64,000 nt of DNA. It comes from Streptomyces sp. CGMCC 4.7035. Its GTDB lineage: Bacteria > Actinomycetota > Actinomycetes > Streptomycetales > Streptomycetaceae. The translations under genes were made by a program, and so were the position numbers. Location: NCBI RefSeq assembly GCF_031583065.1, contig NZ_CP134053.1, forward strand, positions 4,402,001-4,466,000. The letters are read 5' to 3'. Under the pieces are notes generated by a model that searched no databases, was not told the origin of the DNA, and worked only from the letters and a program-made list of their open reading frames with translations. Position 1 is the stretch's first letter. Each line of letters starts with the position of its first letter. This document shows positions 39,901-48,616 of this stretch, in pieces.

Positions 39901-41700
39901 GGAGTCCACGACGAGGGCGCCGGAGGAGTTGTAGACCTTGAAGTCGTACTTCTGCGCCAGCGGGTTCTGCTGGAAGTCCGCGAACGCCTGGAGCTCCGGA
40001 GTCACCGTGGAGACGGAGGAGTTGTTCGCCGGGAAGGTCGCCTCCACCAACGGCGCCACGTCACCGGTGTAGTCATACACGATGTACGGCTCGTCGCCCG
40101 GGAAAGCCATCGAACCGAACTGCTTCCAGTGCACGGTGTCCGTGGTCGTCGCGTAGATCGCCAGACCGTAGTCCGCGGACGTGCCGCTGGCCCACTTCTG
40201 CATCGATGCCGTGTCCAGCGGAACCGTGACCCAGTCACCACCGGTCTGGTCGCCCGTGGTGTTGGCGCAGGCGTTGGGCACGGACGGGGTCACGCTGCCG
40301 ATCGAGGCACCGTGCGCGGGACCCGGGTAGGTCATCGCGTCGGTGGGGTCCCAGGCAGCGGAGACCTGCGCGACGTTGAAGGACTCAGGCGTGCAGGTCG
40401 AGGCCCATATGTCGTACAGGTGCAGGTTCGCCGAGACCAGGGTGACACCCGAGCCGTCGAAGCTGTCCCGCCAGTCCTGCACGAACGACACCGCCGAGTG
40501 CGTGCCCGAGTCGTAGGAGCCGACCTTCAGGGTCTGCTCCTGCGAACGGTCCGCCGCCGCGTATCCCGACTCGGTGTAGGTGGTGTGGACGTAGTCCCAC
40601 ACCGAGGTGTCCGGGTCGACCGTCACCGGGAACACGCGCGACTTCGCGTGCAGCCAGGCCGCGTTCAGGGTCATCTTGAGCGCGGGCTTGCCGTGCTCGG
40701 TGATCAGCTCGTAGGTCACCGCGTGCGTGGTCGCGCGCTCACCCGACACCTTGTTGATCTTCGAGTCGAACGCGTAGGCCGACGGGATCGACGCGACACC
40801 CTTGCCGTTGGCGTCACGCAGGTCGACTCCGCCCGCCTTGTTCAGCTTCGCCGTCAGGCCCTTCAACTCCAGTGGGAAAACCCACGAATTGGCAGCCCTG
40901 GCCGAGTGCAGCACCAGCGCCTGGCGCAGACCGATCGACGTCGATGTGAGCTGCAGATCCGTGTCGGGCAGGACCTGCGGGTACGACACCGTCGAACCCT
41001 TGGCCGTACCCGCCACCGCCGCAGCACCGTCGAGACCGAACCCGACGCTCTTGCCGTCCTTGCCGAACGAGGCCAGGTTCTTGTCCGAGGACTTCGCAGC
41101 GAAGTCGACGGCCAGAGAGTTGGCCTTCTCACTCCACCGGCGGTCCGCCCGCCGAGCGACGGCTGCGTCGATCGGGCGCCAAGTCCCCTTGCTGTCCTTG
41201 TAGTTCAGCGGGAACGGAGAGACCTTGCGACTGAAGGAGCCATCCGCGTTGTGGTAATAGGTCGACTTCCGGGTCGACTTGCTCGCCACCCGCGTGCTGG
41301 TGCGGGCCTTGAAGCCGGCGAACGCGGCACTCTTGCCGATTCCATGCTTGCCCTTGTTCGGGGCGTACGCCGACAGTTCACCCTTGCCGCGGCCCTGAGG
41401 ATGCCCCACGCCGCGACCTGCCCGAGTGGCCGCGGCGGCCACCAGGTGGCGATGACCAGCCGCCGAGCCCGAATGCTGACGCGGCACACCACCCCAATGA
41501 GGGTCGCCGGCCATCCACGACTGAACGAAGCCGCGGAGTCCGGACAGCGACAGGGGCTGGAGCGTCAGGCCCTGCGCCATCGCGTCCTGCGTGGTCAGCA
41601 TGAGCGCGAGCCCGGTGAGCGCCAAGACAGCGGTGGCGCGCCTGAGGCGCCGCACAAAACCGCGCCACTCCGGGGAAGGCCTGACGGATCTCCACTGCAT
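30913..41700 (-). CDS. Giant secreted RHS-repeat polymorphic toxin with LamG, Hint and C-terminal toxin domains
   Basis: 3595 aa. It has a signal peptide (RRATAVLALTGLALML, then AMA) and a DNRLRE-like adhesive region (about residues 360-540). Blocks of YD/RHS repeats alternate with three LamG/concanavalin-like domains (about 900-1120, 1200-1415 and 1945-2155). The RHS core ends near residue 2990 (ARWYNPDAGQFMNKD, FAYVGDDPL). A histidine-rich segment (about 3020-3148), a Gly/Ala-rich hydrophobic stretch and a pretoxin Hint domain (SFTGDTRVLMADGTTKRID to VLVHNSS, about 3320-3476) follow. The last about 120 residues are the toxin tip (KQARHIL, FMIKGTKSPSVVP), reminiscent of Ntox50-like tips but not assigned. 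ATG 41700 has GGAG nine bases upstream; GTG 41715 is an alternative. Confidence 0.92.
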   Translation of the reverse strand: MQWRSVRPSPEWRGFVRRLRRATAVLALTGLALMLTTQDAMAQGLTLQPLSLSGLRGFVQSWMAGDPHWGGVPRQHSGSAAGHRHLVAAAATRAGRGVGHPQGRGKGELSAYAPNKGKHGIGKSAAFAGFKARTSTRVASKSTRKSTYYHNADGSFSRKVSPFPLNYKDSKGTWRPIDAAVARRADRRWSEKANSLAVDFAAKSSDKNLASFGKDGKSVGFGLDGAAAVAGTAKGSTVSYPQVLPDTDLQLTSTSIGLRQALVLHSARAANSWVFPLELKGLTAKLNKAGGVDLRDANGKGVASIPSAYAFDSKINKVSGERATTHAVTYELITEHGKPALKMTLNAAWLHAKSRVFPVTVDPDTSVWDYVHTTYTESGYAAADRSQEQTLKVGSYDSGTHSAVSFVQDWRDSFDGSGVTLVSANLHLYDIWASTCTPESFNVAQVSAAWDPTDAMTYPGPAHGASIGSVTPSVPNACANTTGDQTGGDWVTVPLDTASMQKWASGTSADYGLAIYATTTDTVHWKQFGSMAFPGDEPYIVYDYTGDVAPLVEATFPANNSSVSTVTPELQAFADFQQNPLAQKYDFKVYNSSGALVVDSGLVTTPNWTVPSGKLAWNTTYNWTAQAYDGTKYSTVSPMSALTTSVPQPFLTSTLSQNDSPQGYDASIGNYTEEATDAHVNTVGPGLDVIRDYNSRDFRTSGAFGAGWSSVFDAKVTEQKDASGTLTGVVMTYPDGSDVGFGKNSDGTFSAPSGRFAMLRSVTTPSAGYTLTDKNDTVYTFSQPLGTGVYGIFSVADANSREVDFTWTSGHITKMKSAVSGRSLNLTWSTPTGATSAHVATVVTDPTTGIAGSELTWTYGYSGDQLTKVCSPRSATKCTAYGYTNGSQFRTEVENAGASSLWQFNESSGTTAASSAGLNEGTDNATYNNVTLSQTGPLAGSTATAAQFNGSSSSVELPPSLVSSSTQLTMSMWFKTTTAPGVLFSYSTLPLSYTMTQGQYTPGIYVGTDGKLNAEFWNSSGVSPIVSTGAVNDGAWHEVVLSGAGSFQTLYLDGVKVGTRSGMISYSNGYHSALQNHTYIGAGFLGGTWPDEPHYSTTSDNGYPTYFNGTIADAAFYPRALTAGEVTALHSAATKASPLLSSITRPSGKTYAAIDYDTNAARATRVTDDHGGVWQLGAPSITGSSQVYRATMLGGAPNQYYRFGESAGASTALDEVRGGTGTYNSVTLGAAGPFTDHTTASFNGTSSKVTLPSGTVPGSGAESVDMWFKTNTTNGVLFGASKDPLGTTTPTSYTPILYVGSSGKLYGEFWFSGGSTKPIGSASAVTDNKWHHVVLSTSATSQSLYLDGNMVGSQTGTAAMTGQPYTYVGAGYLGGNWPDEAHNSSTDNTGYATYFKGSIAEAAFYRSQLSSGDVDAQFDAAQDSTGLLPVKTVNVTDPGGRTLTYVYDPTHGNREISWSDGLGQKTSFGYDTGGFQRTITDPNGAVTTTGHDPRGNVVSVTGCQNQAANNCSTRYFTYYPDDTSSQLTTADPRNDLPLTFRDPRSASATDNTYLTSYGYDTHGNVTSETSPAVPGFPNGRTVSTTFSDGGAGYPAADTGNVPAGLPVKVLLPSGATTSVSYFHNGDVASNTDTGGLVTNFTYDGLGRTLTHTEVSDTYPSGLTTSFQYDGDDSVTKETAPLLTDRITGAQHTPVTTTGYDDDGDVLTQTVSDASGGDASRTKSWTYDAYDQVASAKDANANAGAANGATTTYTYDAYGNKASETAPDGTTFAYSYNANGDLLTQTLKNYTGDPVAPSAARDLVQFSRAYDPAGRLASETDSMGNTTSYTYTDDDLVATVTNTDPGSTKSFVQESDTYDAAGNLVKRVTDNGATETDYAVDAASRTTSTTVDPAGVHRTTAVSYNPDDLVASTEETDSSGWDRVTTNAYDAKGNLTAQTVHGDASGHPSGWWKLDETSGTGVTDSSGAGNTGTATGVTWSGSAANFDGSSTTQGVVTNGPVLDTTASYTVSTWVKMSSLPTHNAAIVSQTGTTNSAFMLQYNYTHTGAPLWSLLDTSKDATGPTFPATYSTAVPAVGAWTHVVGVFDATNGSMKLYVNGTQSGTTGTNTTPWGATGPLTIGRDLYAGANSDALPGGVSNVQVYQRALSASEVSSLYGKGRTGGTVGSVDQQTTRWSYDKRGLATSMTDPNGNTTNYDYDEAGNLAITTDATVQSETGNGSQAVAVRPSNRSGYNTFGEAVEESDANGNVTSTAYDADGSKVSETGPSYTPPGGSAITPTTVWAYDSSGAVASQRLPDGEQSTFLYDQMGNLARTTRPDTSTIHTTYDTEGETLSVTDGTGATNQTTYDYLGRKLTDTTLERYPSTRTLTTQYSYTASATNPGGANLASTLSPAGRTESYGYDNVGERTALTDGAGNTTRFTYDFMGNLQKTIQPDGTWGETDYTMSGLPGQHKEYDASNALLSQTFNQYDGNDNLTAATDAAGHTTTFTYDASDTLTQEVQPVSSTHSITTSFGYDASGHRTRYTDGRGNNWYTTYNSLGLQESVVEPATAQYSSAADSTTTYRYNGDGQVTSVTEPGGASLAMGYDSLGNLTQQSGSGADAPTATRTFHYDGDGRVVTADSAEAGTVGGAGHQAATSETFGYDDRGDLLSASGAAGTSSFGYDNDGLMTSRADAAGTTGYGYDNAGRLSSVNDAATGTQLTVAYNTLSQMSSIQYGTGGQSRTFSYNSRHLLTGDTLKQGASTLASVTYGYDANGNTTSKNTTGVTGASNNTYSYDWADRLTSWNNGTTTTGYAYDDAGNRIQSGADVYTYDARDQLTSDGTKSYSYTARGTLTQQSTAGGNTAFTSDAYGDQITASNQTYGLDALGRVVTDTTQGGGTRTLTYSGAGNTVANDQSYQYTYDPSGGLVGINTAGATSTTTGRLALTDQHDDVIGTFTAGATSLAGSTTYSPLGKVTATSNAFGLLGFQSGWTDPGTSKVNMAARWYNPDAGQFMNKDTLAVDPAPDSAAANPFAYVGDDPLLGTDPSGHCSPVHCISHSIHRAVHHAAQAVRHTVKRVVHVAVHHVTSSAHRLVSHVVHAVHDVRHHLVHVVHHVVHRVAHRHVTAHHSLVHALHSVFHSIRHSVHKVVHAIRHVAHRAIRAVKHTPEFAAVKALLAVSEALRAALGILNHGDDGADSCNAQCRKANEILASIPEKRRENFQNAVRMIIRENPDDWNRPGTPAYEAIQTRLKFAVLGPVTGKELWNSTKGTLTSMGVELVGGLLCPETEGLGCIVAVGAASGAAGQCVTKCDAKDVGLSAVVGAATSYVGGKVGGKAGAGCAVPHSFTGDTRVLMADGTTKRIDRIKVGDEVADSVPGAPGTQSHKVTRVIVTHTDRDFVDVAVAPVKNDGSTKPGARAAHLTTTFHHPFYDKTQAAFVEARHLHVGDLLQTRSGTAKVTGLHLHHTRATTYDLTIGALHTYYVLAGAVPVLVHNSSCPRFVTDSQGNTVELPEVKATISVQKQARHILNGQGYRGGGYFNSNADAQAVLDAYHNGQAQVMGLTKTGNIQIRVKSVTGYDNNPRANRLGVPTHIFMIKGTKSPSVVPMNPNASAP
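32255..32640 (-). repeat. Histidine-rich amphipathic repeat inside the RHS toxin
   Basis: About 120 codons encode roughly 33 His spaced every 3-4 residues and separated by Val, Ala, Arg and Ser (units such as HHLVHVVHHVVHRVAHRH). Acidic residues are almost absent. It sits directly after the RHS core and before the Hint domain. A periodic, positively chargeable helix suggests metal or heme binding, or pH-dependent membrane interaction; none is shown by sequence alone. Confidence 0.8.
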
Positions 41701-41772
41701 GACTATGGACTCCACGAACTCGACAAAGAAGCTAAGTGATCATCACAGCCTTGGTCATGTTCACGCCAGTGA

Positions 41773-42030
41773 ATGTTGGTCATCTTTGAGCAAAGCAAGA
41801 TCTCGACCGGGAACCTTCTCGGCATGAAGATCTCGGCAGCGCCCCCCTATGGCGACACACTCACGGGTGAGGCTGACGAGCCCTTCTTCCAGGACCTCAA
41901 GCGGGAGTTGCTCCACGGACGGCGCTGGAGCGACAACCGGCGCCGACGGCACTCCGCCCTCGACTACCTCACACCGATCGAGAGCGACTTCGACGCCTAC
42001 TCATGGCCGGCAAGCGGTATCCCCGGTGGC
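41773..42030 (+). pseudogene. IS3-family transposase remnant
   Basis: Within this frame, FFQDLKRELLHGRRWSDNRR followed by RRHSALDYLTPIESDF matches the tail of IS3-family OrfB (integrase-core) transposases (xFFxxLKxEL, then NxxRRHSALxxxxP). The roughly 20 residues normally between those motifs are missing, as is everything N-terminal. It is a dead scar between the RHS toxin promoter and the GH62 gene. Confidence 0.7.
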
Positions 42031-42077
42031 GTCGTAGTGCCTTCGGTCCGTACCCACGATGAAAGTCCACAAAAGAG

Positions 42078-42110
42078 AGGAACCCCAGCCGACGCACGGC
42101 TGGGGTTCCT
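42078..42110. terminator. Bidirectional hairpin terminator
   Basis: AGGAACCCCAGCCG and its exact complement are separated by a 5-base loop, just after the IS remnant and about 105 bp beyond the GH62 stop. A clear factor-independent-type stem. Confidence 0.75.
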
Positions 42111-42215
42111 TGAGGCGACGAGTATCGGTCAGCAGGTGGAGTTGCCCACGCCGTGAACCCCGCGTCTGCGAGTCGGCAGACCGCACCAGATCGCGATCAT
42201 CGTGGATCAGGCAGG

Positions 42216-43736
<1,521 letters not shown>

Positions 43737-43744
43737 CTACGGCT

Positions 43745-44010
43745 TCCCGGTCTGATCGTCGTGAGCCTGTTCCAGGGCCCCTCGGCGGCGGTGGTGGTGT
43801 AGAGGTACGTCCTGGCGAAGTCGATCTGGCCGAGCCAGTAGCAGGTCCTGCTGCTCGGGCGGTAGGCCGGCGACGACGCCCAGATGCCCCGACCGGCCGC
43901 GGGCACCGTTCAGGTCGTACTTGGCGCCGAAGTCGAGCACGGGCACCGAGTGACCGACGATCTCCCAGTGCACCAGGTCACCGGGTTCGTGGAGGCCGCC
44001 GCAGTCGCGA
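43745..44010 (-). pseudogene. GH43-type glycoside hydrolase fragment, frameshifted
   Basis: On the minus strand GDLVHWEIVGHSVPVLDFGA and KYDLNGA read in one frame. After a shift, RGIWASSPAYRPSSRTCYWL and GQIDFARTYLYTTTAAEGPW continue in another. This is the N-terminal blade region of GH43 enzymes (DLVHWExxGH, then RGIWAPxxxY). No start and no C-terminal 200+ residues are found, so it is dead. The region 43629-43744 holds nothing recognisable. Confidence 0.65.
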
Positions 44011-44287
44011 GGGCCGTACCGGGGGCGGGAGCGGCTGCGGCACGGGAGACGCCCGCCGGCGGGAGAACCGCGCCGGCGGCGGGCCGGTGGCGGCCGCCGA
44101 CCCGCGACGGCAGGAGGCGTGCATTGATGCGGCCATGACATAGGCATCGTGTGGCATGCCCCTTGCGGCTCGTCGTTGCGGCTCGGTCGTTGCGGTGGGC
44201 GTGACCCGGAGGTGCTCTGCCGTGCGGGTGGAGCGGCTCTGGCGTGTTCGTTATGCCGAACAAGGATCGAAGTGCCGAGCAACCAGG

Positions 44288-44315
44288 ATGATAGGGAACC
44301 GAGGAACGGCGTCAA
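44288..44315 (-). promoter_or_regulatory. Sigma-70-like promoter left upstream of the GH43 fragment
   Basis: On the minus strand TTGACG (44315-44310) and TATCAT (44293-44288) are separated by 16 bp. About 35 bases downstream is GTTCGGCATAACGAAC, a short inverted repeat that could be an operator. It points at the dead GH43 gene and probably was its promoter. Confidence 0.4.
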
Positions 44316-44369
44316 TACCTCTCGCATGATGCGCGAGCAACGCCGAAACATTCGCAGGTCCTACGAATG

Positions 44370-44924
44370 AAACGCCGCAGGCCAAGCCGATCGAATGGCC
44401 TGGCTGTGCGGATGGACAGCCCTTTGACTCCGGAGCGGGGCCGGTTTCGCGGGCGGTGTCGACATGGCCGGTCGCCTCTCTCCACGATGTCCCGGCACAC
44501 ATCCGGAAGCACGTCCGTCGTGAGTCCGTCCCGCCGGTGCGGCAGTCCCGCCGGTGCGGCACCAAGCCCCCCACCACCCGCAGTCCGGGCTCCACCTGCG
44601 TCTCCAGCACCACCGGCTCCTGCCCGGTCACACCCAACGGGCAAGGCCACCAGCCGTCCCCGCAGTGTGCGAGCCGCCCGGTGAACGCCGTGCGGCGAAG
44701 CCTGCCGATCCGGTATGCGTCCGCCCTCGGCGAAGCGCTGGACTCCTGGCTGGAGTTCCCCGCCGCACGCCTGCACTGCCGCTTCGCGGACGTGCTGCGC
44801 CCACTGGGGCTGCCGACCCGGGACGTGGTGCCGTGACCCGCGCCGTTGCGATCTCACCCGCACCACCACGCACTGCGGAGGTGACGTCGGTTTGGTGGTG
44901 ATCCGAGCTTCGTCGAGGCGCTGG
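44370..44924. other. Non-coding or decayed stretch
   Basis: No frame here carries a recognisable family, a good ribosome site or a consistent direction. Several overlapping frames are open only because of high GC. It lies between the GH43 fragment and the broken MMPL gene and is probably degenerate DNA. Confidence 0.5.
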
Positions 44925-45336
44925 TCAGCTGTGCTCAGGGCGTTCGATGGACACCTTGGGCAGCTTTCGGGCCAGCGGTGCAGGCAGCCACCAGGCCCAC
45001 TTGCCGAGCATCTGCATGACGGCGGGGACAATCAGGCATCGGATGACCACGGCATCGAGCGGCCTCGGCCGCGCCGTCGGTGGTGGCGAGCTTCGCCTGG
45101 ACGGTCTTGCCGGCTTCCTGATCCCCCTTCACCAGGACGATGAGCGGACCGTTGAAGCCAGGGCCGAAGCCCTCGGCGAGCAGGTCGTACGCGTGCCGGG
45201 AGGTGGTCTCCTCGGGGTCGTTGCCGGAGTCGGCGAAACCCAGCCGCATGCCCAGTGCCGGTGCGGACAGCGCAACGAGCGCGACCACCCCGACCAGCAG
45301 GGTCGGGATCGGGCGTCGCTGCACGGCGCGTGCCAT
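44925..45336 (-). pseudogene. MMPL-family transporter, doubly truncated and internally deleted
   Basis: From 45336 the frame reads ARAVQRRPIPTLLVGVVALV and DPEETTSRHAYDLLAEGFGP, matching the central part of MMPL/RND-like transporters (after the first membrane bundle). After TTDGAAEAA the frame shifts and jumps to the C-terminal helix (DAVVIRCLIVPAVMQMLGKW, WLPAPLARKLPKVS) ending at 44925. The first half (about 350 aa) and most of the second half are missing. Its left border is fused to the truncated response regulator. Confidence 0.75.
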
Positions 45337-45365
45337 GGCGCGCCAGCGGATCCTCGCGTCGAGCC

Positions 45366-45914
45366 GATGCTGGCGAACTGCAGCCCGACGTGGTGCTCAT
45401 GGACATCCGCATGCCCGGCATGGACGGACTGGAAGCCGCTCGTCGCATCGCCGCCGACCAGCAATTGGCGGCAGTGAAGGTGGTCATGCTGACGACTTTC
45501 GACCTGGACGAGTACGTGTACGGAGCCTTGCGGGCCGGCGCCACCGGCTTCCTCGTCAAGGACACCGAACCGGCAGAACTCCTGCACGCGGTGCGCGTCG
45601 CCGCGCGAGGCGACGCGCTCATCAGCCCCTCCATCACCCGCCGACTCATCGCCGAATTCGCCAACCGCCCGGACAACACCCGCAAGCCCGACCGTCGCCT
45701 TGATGCCCTGACCGGCCGCGAACGCGAAGTCATGCAGCTGATCGCGGCCGGGCGCACCAATGACGAGATCGCCGCACAGCTGGTGGTCTCCCCGCTGACC
45801 GCGAAGACCCATGTCAGCCGCATCATGGCCAAACTCGGGGCCCGGGATAGATCCCAAGTCGTGGTCATGGCCTATGAGTACCGCATGGTCAGCCCCGGTT
45901 GGCTCACGGACTGA
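45366..45914 (+). pseudogene. NarL/FixJ response regulator lacking its N-terminus
   Basis: Receiver-domain sequence starts abruptly at ELQPDVVLMDIRMPGMDGLE (with the phospho-acceptor Asp) and continues through the receiver to a LuxR-type HTH (LTGREREVMQLIAAGRTNDE). It ends normally at WLTD. The first about 45 residues, including the acidic pair, strand 1 and the start codon region, are absent. Upstream is antisense to the MMPL remnant. Both genes look cut by the same deletion. Confidence 0.8.
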
Positions 45915-46092
45915 ACTCCCGGCTACGCGGGCAACTGACACCATGCCAGCCGCGTGGGCGAGCGGGGGCAGAAGGTCCCGTCCTTCTTGAAGAGCGTGGC
46001 ATCTGTCGCAGGCCCGCCACTCGTCTCGCACGGCCCTGCCGGCGGGTTCGCATACGAGTGTGGGAGCGCAGGGTCCTCCCCCTGCCCGGCTT

Positions 46093-46938
46093 TCACTCCG
46101 TGTCGAAGTCCGTGCTCCGGGAGACCTCCTCCCACTCGGTGAGCTCGGCCCGCACGGAGTCCAGGTGTGCGGTCAGGAACTCGACCGCGTCTCCGCCGAG
46201 GGCAAGGCGGAGCGGGGTCTTCTCGGCGTCCAGAGCCAGCCGGATCGCCGCCGCGGCCTTCGCCGGATCGCCGGGCTGGCTTCCGTCGCTGCCCTGCACC
46301 AACTGCCGGGTCGCGCCGACCTTCTCCCTGTACGCCGGGTTCTCCTCGGAGAAGTACGCCGCGCCCTTGCCGAAGAGGTTGGTACGGAACGCGCCGGGCT
46401 CCACGATCAGCACCTTGATGCCGAACGGCGCCACCTCGTCGGCCAAGCCCTCCGACAGTTGCTCCAGCGCCGCCTTGGTCGCGCTGTACGCGGAGAACCC
46501 GGCGAAGGACAGTTGCCCGCCGAAGCTGCTGATGTTCACGACCGATCCACTGCCCCGCTCCCTCATCTGCGGCAGCAGTGCCCGGGTCAGACGCGCAGGG
46601 CCGAACACGTGCAGCTCGAACAGGTCACGCAGCTCCCGGTCGGTGGTCTCCTCGAATGCCCCTACCTGGGTGCGGCCGGCGTTGTTCACCAGCACGTTCA
46701 CCCTGCCGTAGCGGGCCAGGATGTCGGCGGCAACCACATCGATCCGCTCGCCGTCGGTGACGTCCAGGCTGATCGCCTCGACGCGGTCGGGGTACTCGGC
46801 GACCAGGTCGTCCAGCGCCTCGGCTCGCCGGGCGGTGCCGATCACCGTGTCACCAGCGGCGATCGCGGCCTCCGCGATGGCCCGCCCGAAACCGCTGCTC
46901 GCGCCGGTGACCAGCCAGACCTTGGCGTTTTCGCTCAT
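46093..46938 (-). CDS. Short-chain dehydrogenase/reductase
   Basis: 281-aa classical SDR: nucleotide motif VTGASSGFGRAIAEAA, NNAG (VLVNNAGRTQVG), catalytic Ser in VVNISSFGG and YSATK (Y-x3-K). ATG 46938 is preceded by GAGGGAG with good spacing; ATG 46944 two codons upstream is possible. It is divergent from the LysR gene at 47045, which probably regulates it, as is common for such pairs. Substrate unknown. Confidence 0.9.
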   Translation of the reverse strand: MSENAKVWLVTGASSGFGRAIAEAAIAAGDTVIGTARRAEALDDLVAEYPDRVEAISLDVTDGERIDVVAADILARYGRVNVLVNNAGRTQVGAFEETTDRELRDLFELHVFGPARLTRALLPQMRERGSGSVVNISSFGGQLSFAGFSAYSATKAALEQLSEGLADEVAPFGIKVLIVEPGAFRTNLFGKGAAYFSEENPAYREKVGATRQLVQGSDGSQPGDPAKAAAAIRLALDAEKTPLRLALGGDAVEFLTAHLDSVRAELTEWEEVSRSTDFDTE

Positions 46939-47044
46939 CTTCATCTCCCTCGTCAACTGCCGTTCGGGACCTTCCCGTCGACGGGTCCGATCCTTCGCCA
47001 AGAACCAGGGGGGCGTCCAAGACCCGTTGTGATAGCCATGAGTT

Positions 47045-47959
47045 ATGGATGTCCATGGGCGTGATCTGCGCTACTTCATTTCGGTCGCTGAGGAATTGAG
47101 CTTCACCCGCGCCGCCGAGCGGCTGTTCGTCTCCCAGCCCGCGCTGAGCAAGCAGATACAGGTGCTGGAGAAGCAGCTCGGCGTGGTCCTGTTCGAACGG
47201 GACCGGCGGACAGTGCGGTTGACGGCGGTGGGGACAGCCCTGTTACCGCACGCCCGCGCGGTGCTGGCCGCCTGGCAGGCCACGGAGGCGGCGGTGCAGG
47301 AGGCGAAGACCGCCGAGCGGTGCACTCTGGTGATCGGCATGTCGACCAGCCCGGGCCGCGGGCTGCTGCCCGCCCTGCGGACCCGCCTTGTCTCCCGGCA
47401 TCCGGACGTGCAGTCCGTCCTGCGCCAGGTCAACTGGGCGGATCCCAGCGCCGGATTGGCGGATGGGTCCAGCGACGTCGCTTTCGTCTGGCTGCCGTTG
47501 CCGGACGAGGACCGTTACCAGTATGCGGTGGTAGCCCGCGAGCCTCGGCTGGTCGCGCTCCCGGACGGACACCCCTTGGCGGCGCGGGCCGCGTCCGACC
47601 CCGAGGGAAAGGTGGACTTCTCCGATCTGCTGGAGGAGCCCTTCCTCGCCCTTCCCCCGGAGGCCGGCCCGCTGCGGGACTACTGGCTTGCCCTGGACGC
47701 CCGGGACGGTCGACAACCGCGGATCGGCGGGGTGGTGGCCAGCGCCGAGGAGACCCACGAGGCGGTCGCCAGCGGCCAGGGGGTGGCGCTGCTGGCCACC
47801 GGTAACGCCCCGCTGGTCGTCCGGAACGAGGTGATCGCCGTGCCGGTCCGGGGTATTTCCCCGGCTCAACTGGCGGTGGCCGCCTGCCAGGACGACAAAC
47901 GGACGCTCGTTCTTGCCTACCTTGCCGCTGCGCGGGAGGTTGGGGCCACAACCTGTTGA
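47045..47959 (+). CDS. LysR-family transcriptional regulator
   Basis: 304 aa. The N-terminal winged HTH (RDLRYFISVAEELSFTRAAE; SQPALSKQIQVLEKQLG) is followed by a periplasmic-binding-like effector domain. It is divergent from the SDR gene with a 106-bp spacer. ATA-n9-TAT at 47032-47046 overlaps its own start codon and could be an autoregulatory LysR site. The effector is unknown. Confidence 0.9.
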   Translation: MDVHGRDLRYFISVAEELSFTRAAERLFVSQPALSKQIQVLEKQLGVVLFERDRRTVRLTAVGTALLPHARAVLAAWQATEAAVQEAKTAERCTLVIGMSTSPGRGLLPALRTRLVSRHPDVQSVLRQVNWADPSAGLADGSSDVAFVWLPLPDEDRYQYAVVAREPRLVALPDGHPLAARAASDPEGKVDFSDLLEEPFLALPPEAGPLRDYWLALDARDGRQPRIGGVVASAEETHEAVASGQGVALLATGNAPLVVRNEVIAVPVRGISPAQLAVAACQDDKRTLVLAYLAAAREVGATTC

Positions 47960-48099
47960 TTTGGCGCCTGGAGCGTGGTTGATCTCACCGAAGGCGTTGG
48001 ACTGCGTGGCCAGACCGACACCGTTGCGCTCCATCGTCTGGACGAACCCCGTCCACCACCTCGTGATCGACGTATTCATCCGCCGACTGCCCAGGATCG

Positions 48100-48340
48100 A
48101 GAAGACGTGGTTGGAAGGCGAAGGGGTTGGGCCCTTCCAGGCCGAGGGACGCGGCGCCCTCGACGTTGACCAGCGCTGTGACGCGCTCAGGGTGGCGGGC
48201 GGCGATGGCGAGGTGGGCGAAGGAGGATCCCTCGGACAGGTGTCTGTGGCGGATGACGTGATACACATACAGATTCGCACCAGCCGTGGCGTCATCACCA
48301 AGCACGACCTCCCCAACTCGAGGTACGTAAAGGCCCTGTT
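48100..48340 (-). pseudogene. Alpha/beta-hydrolase-like remnant
   Basis: One minus-strand frame contains SFAHLAIAARHPERVTALVN and VEGAASLGLEGPNPFAFQPR, resembling the segment after the nucleophile elbow of alpha/beta hydrolases (AARHPERV). No intact start, nucleophile motif or C-terminus is visible. The rest of 47960-48616 shows nothing else I can support. Confidence 0.4.
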
Positions 48341-48616
48341 GCGGAAGCGCATTGGCTGGACTCAGTGAGGCCGGAACTCGCCATCGTCGGCTTAGGCCAT
48401 CGTCCCGCCGACGCGCGCTGCACTGGCGGCAGTACGAAGCCGAGGCAGTAGCGCCCTGATCGCGGCTCATGCCAAGGGAGGTGTCTGCGGCGGAGTCTTG
48501 CCATTCCGCAGAGAACCCTTCGCCCCAAGGGGCCGCTCCCATGAACGCCGGTCCGGCCGGCCCGAGGGCGACCGGATACAGTGCGCAAGACGGCAGCCCG
48601 GTCAGGGAGGGGAAGC

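Noticed and set aside
44456..44836. 126-codon plus-strand frame as a gene
   Set aside because: No ribosome site, Ser/Pro/Arg-rich, no homology recognised; other strands are equally open.
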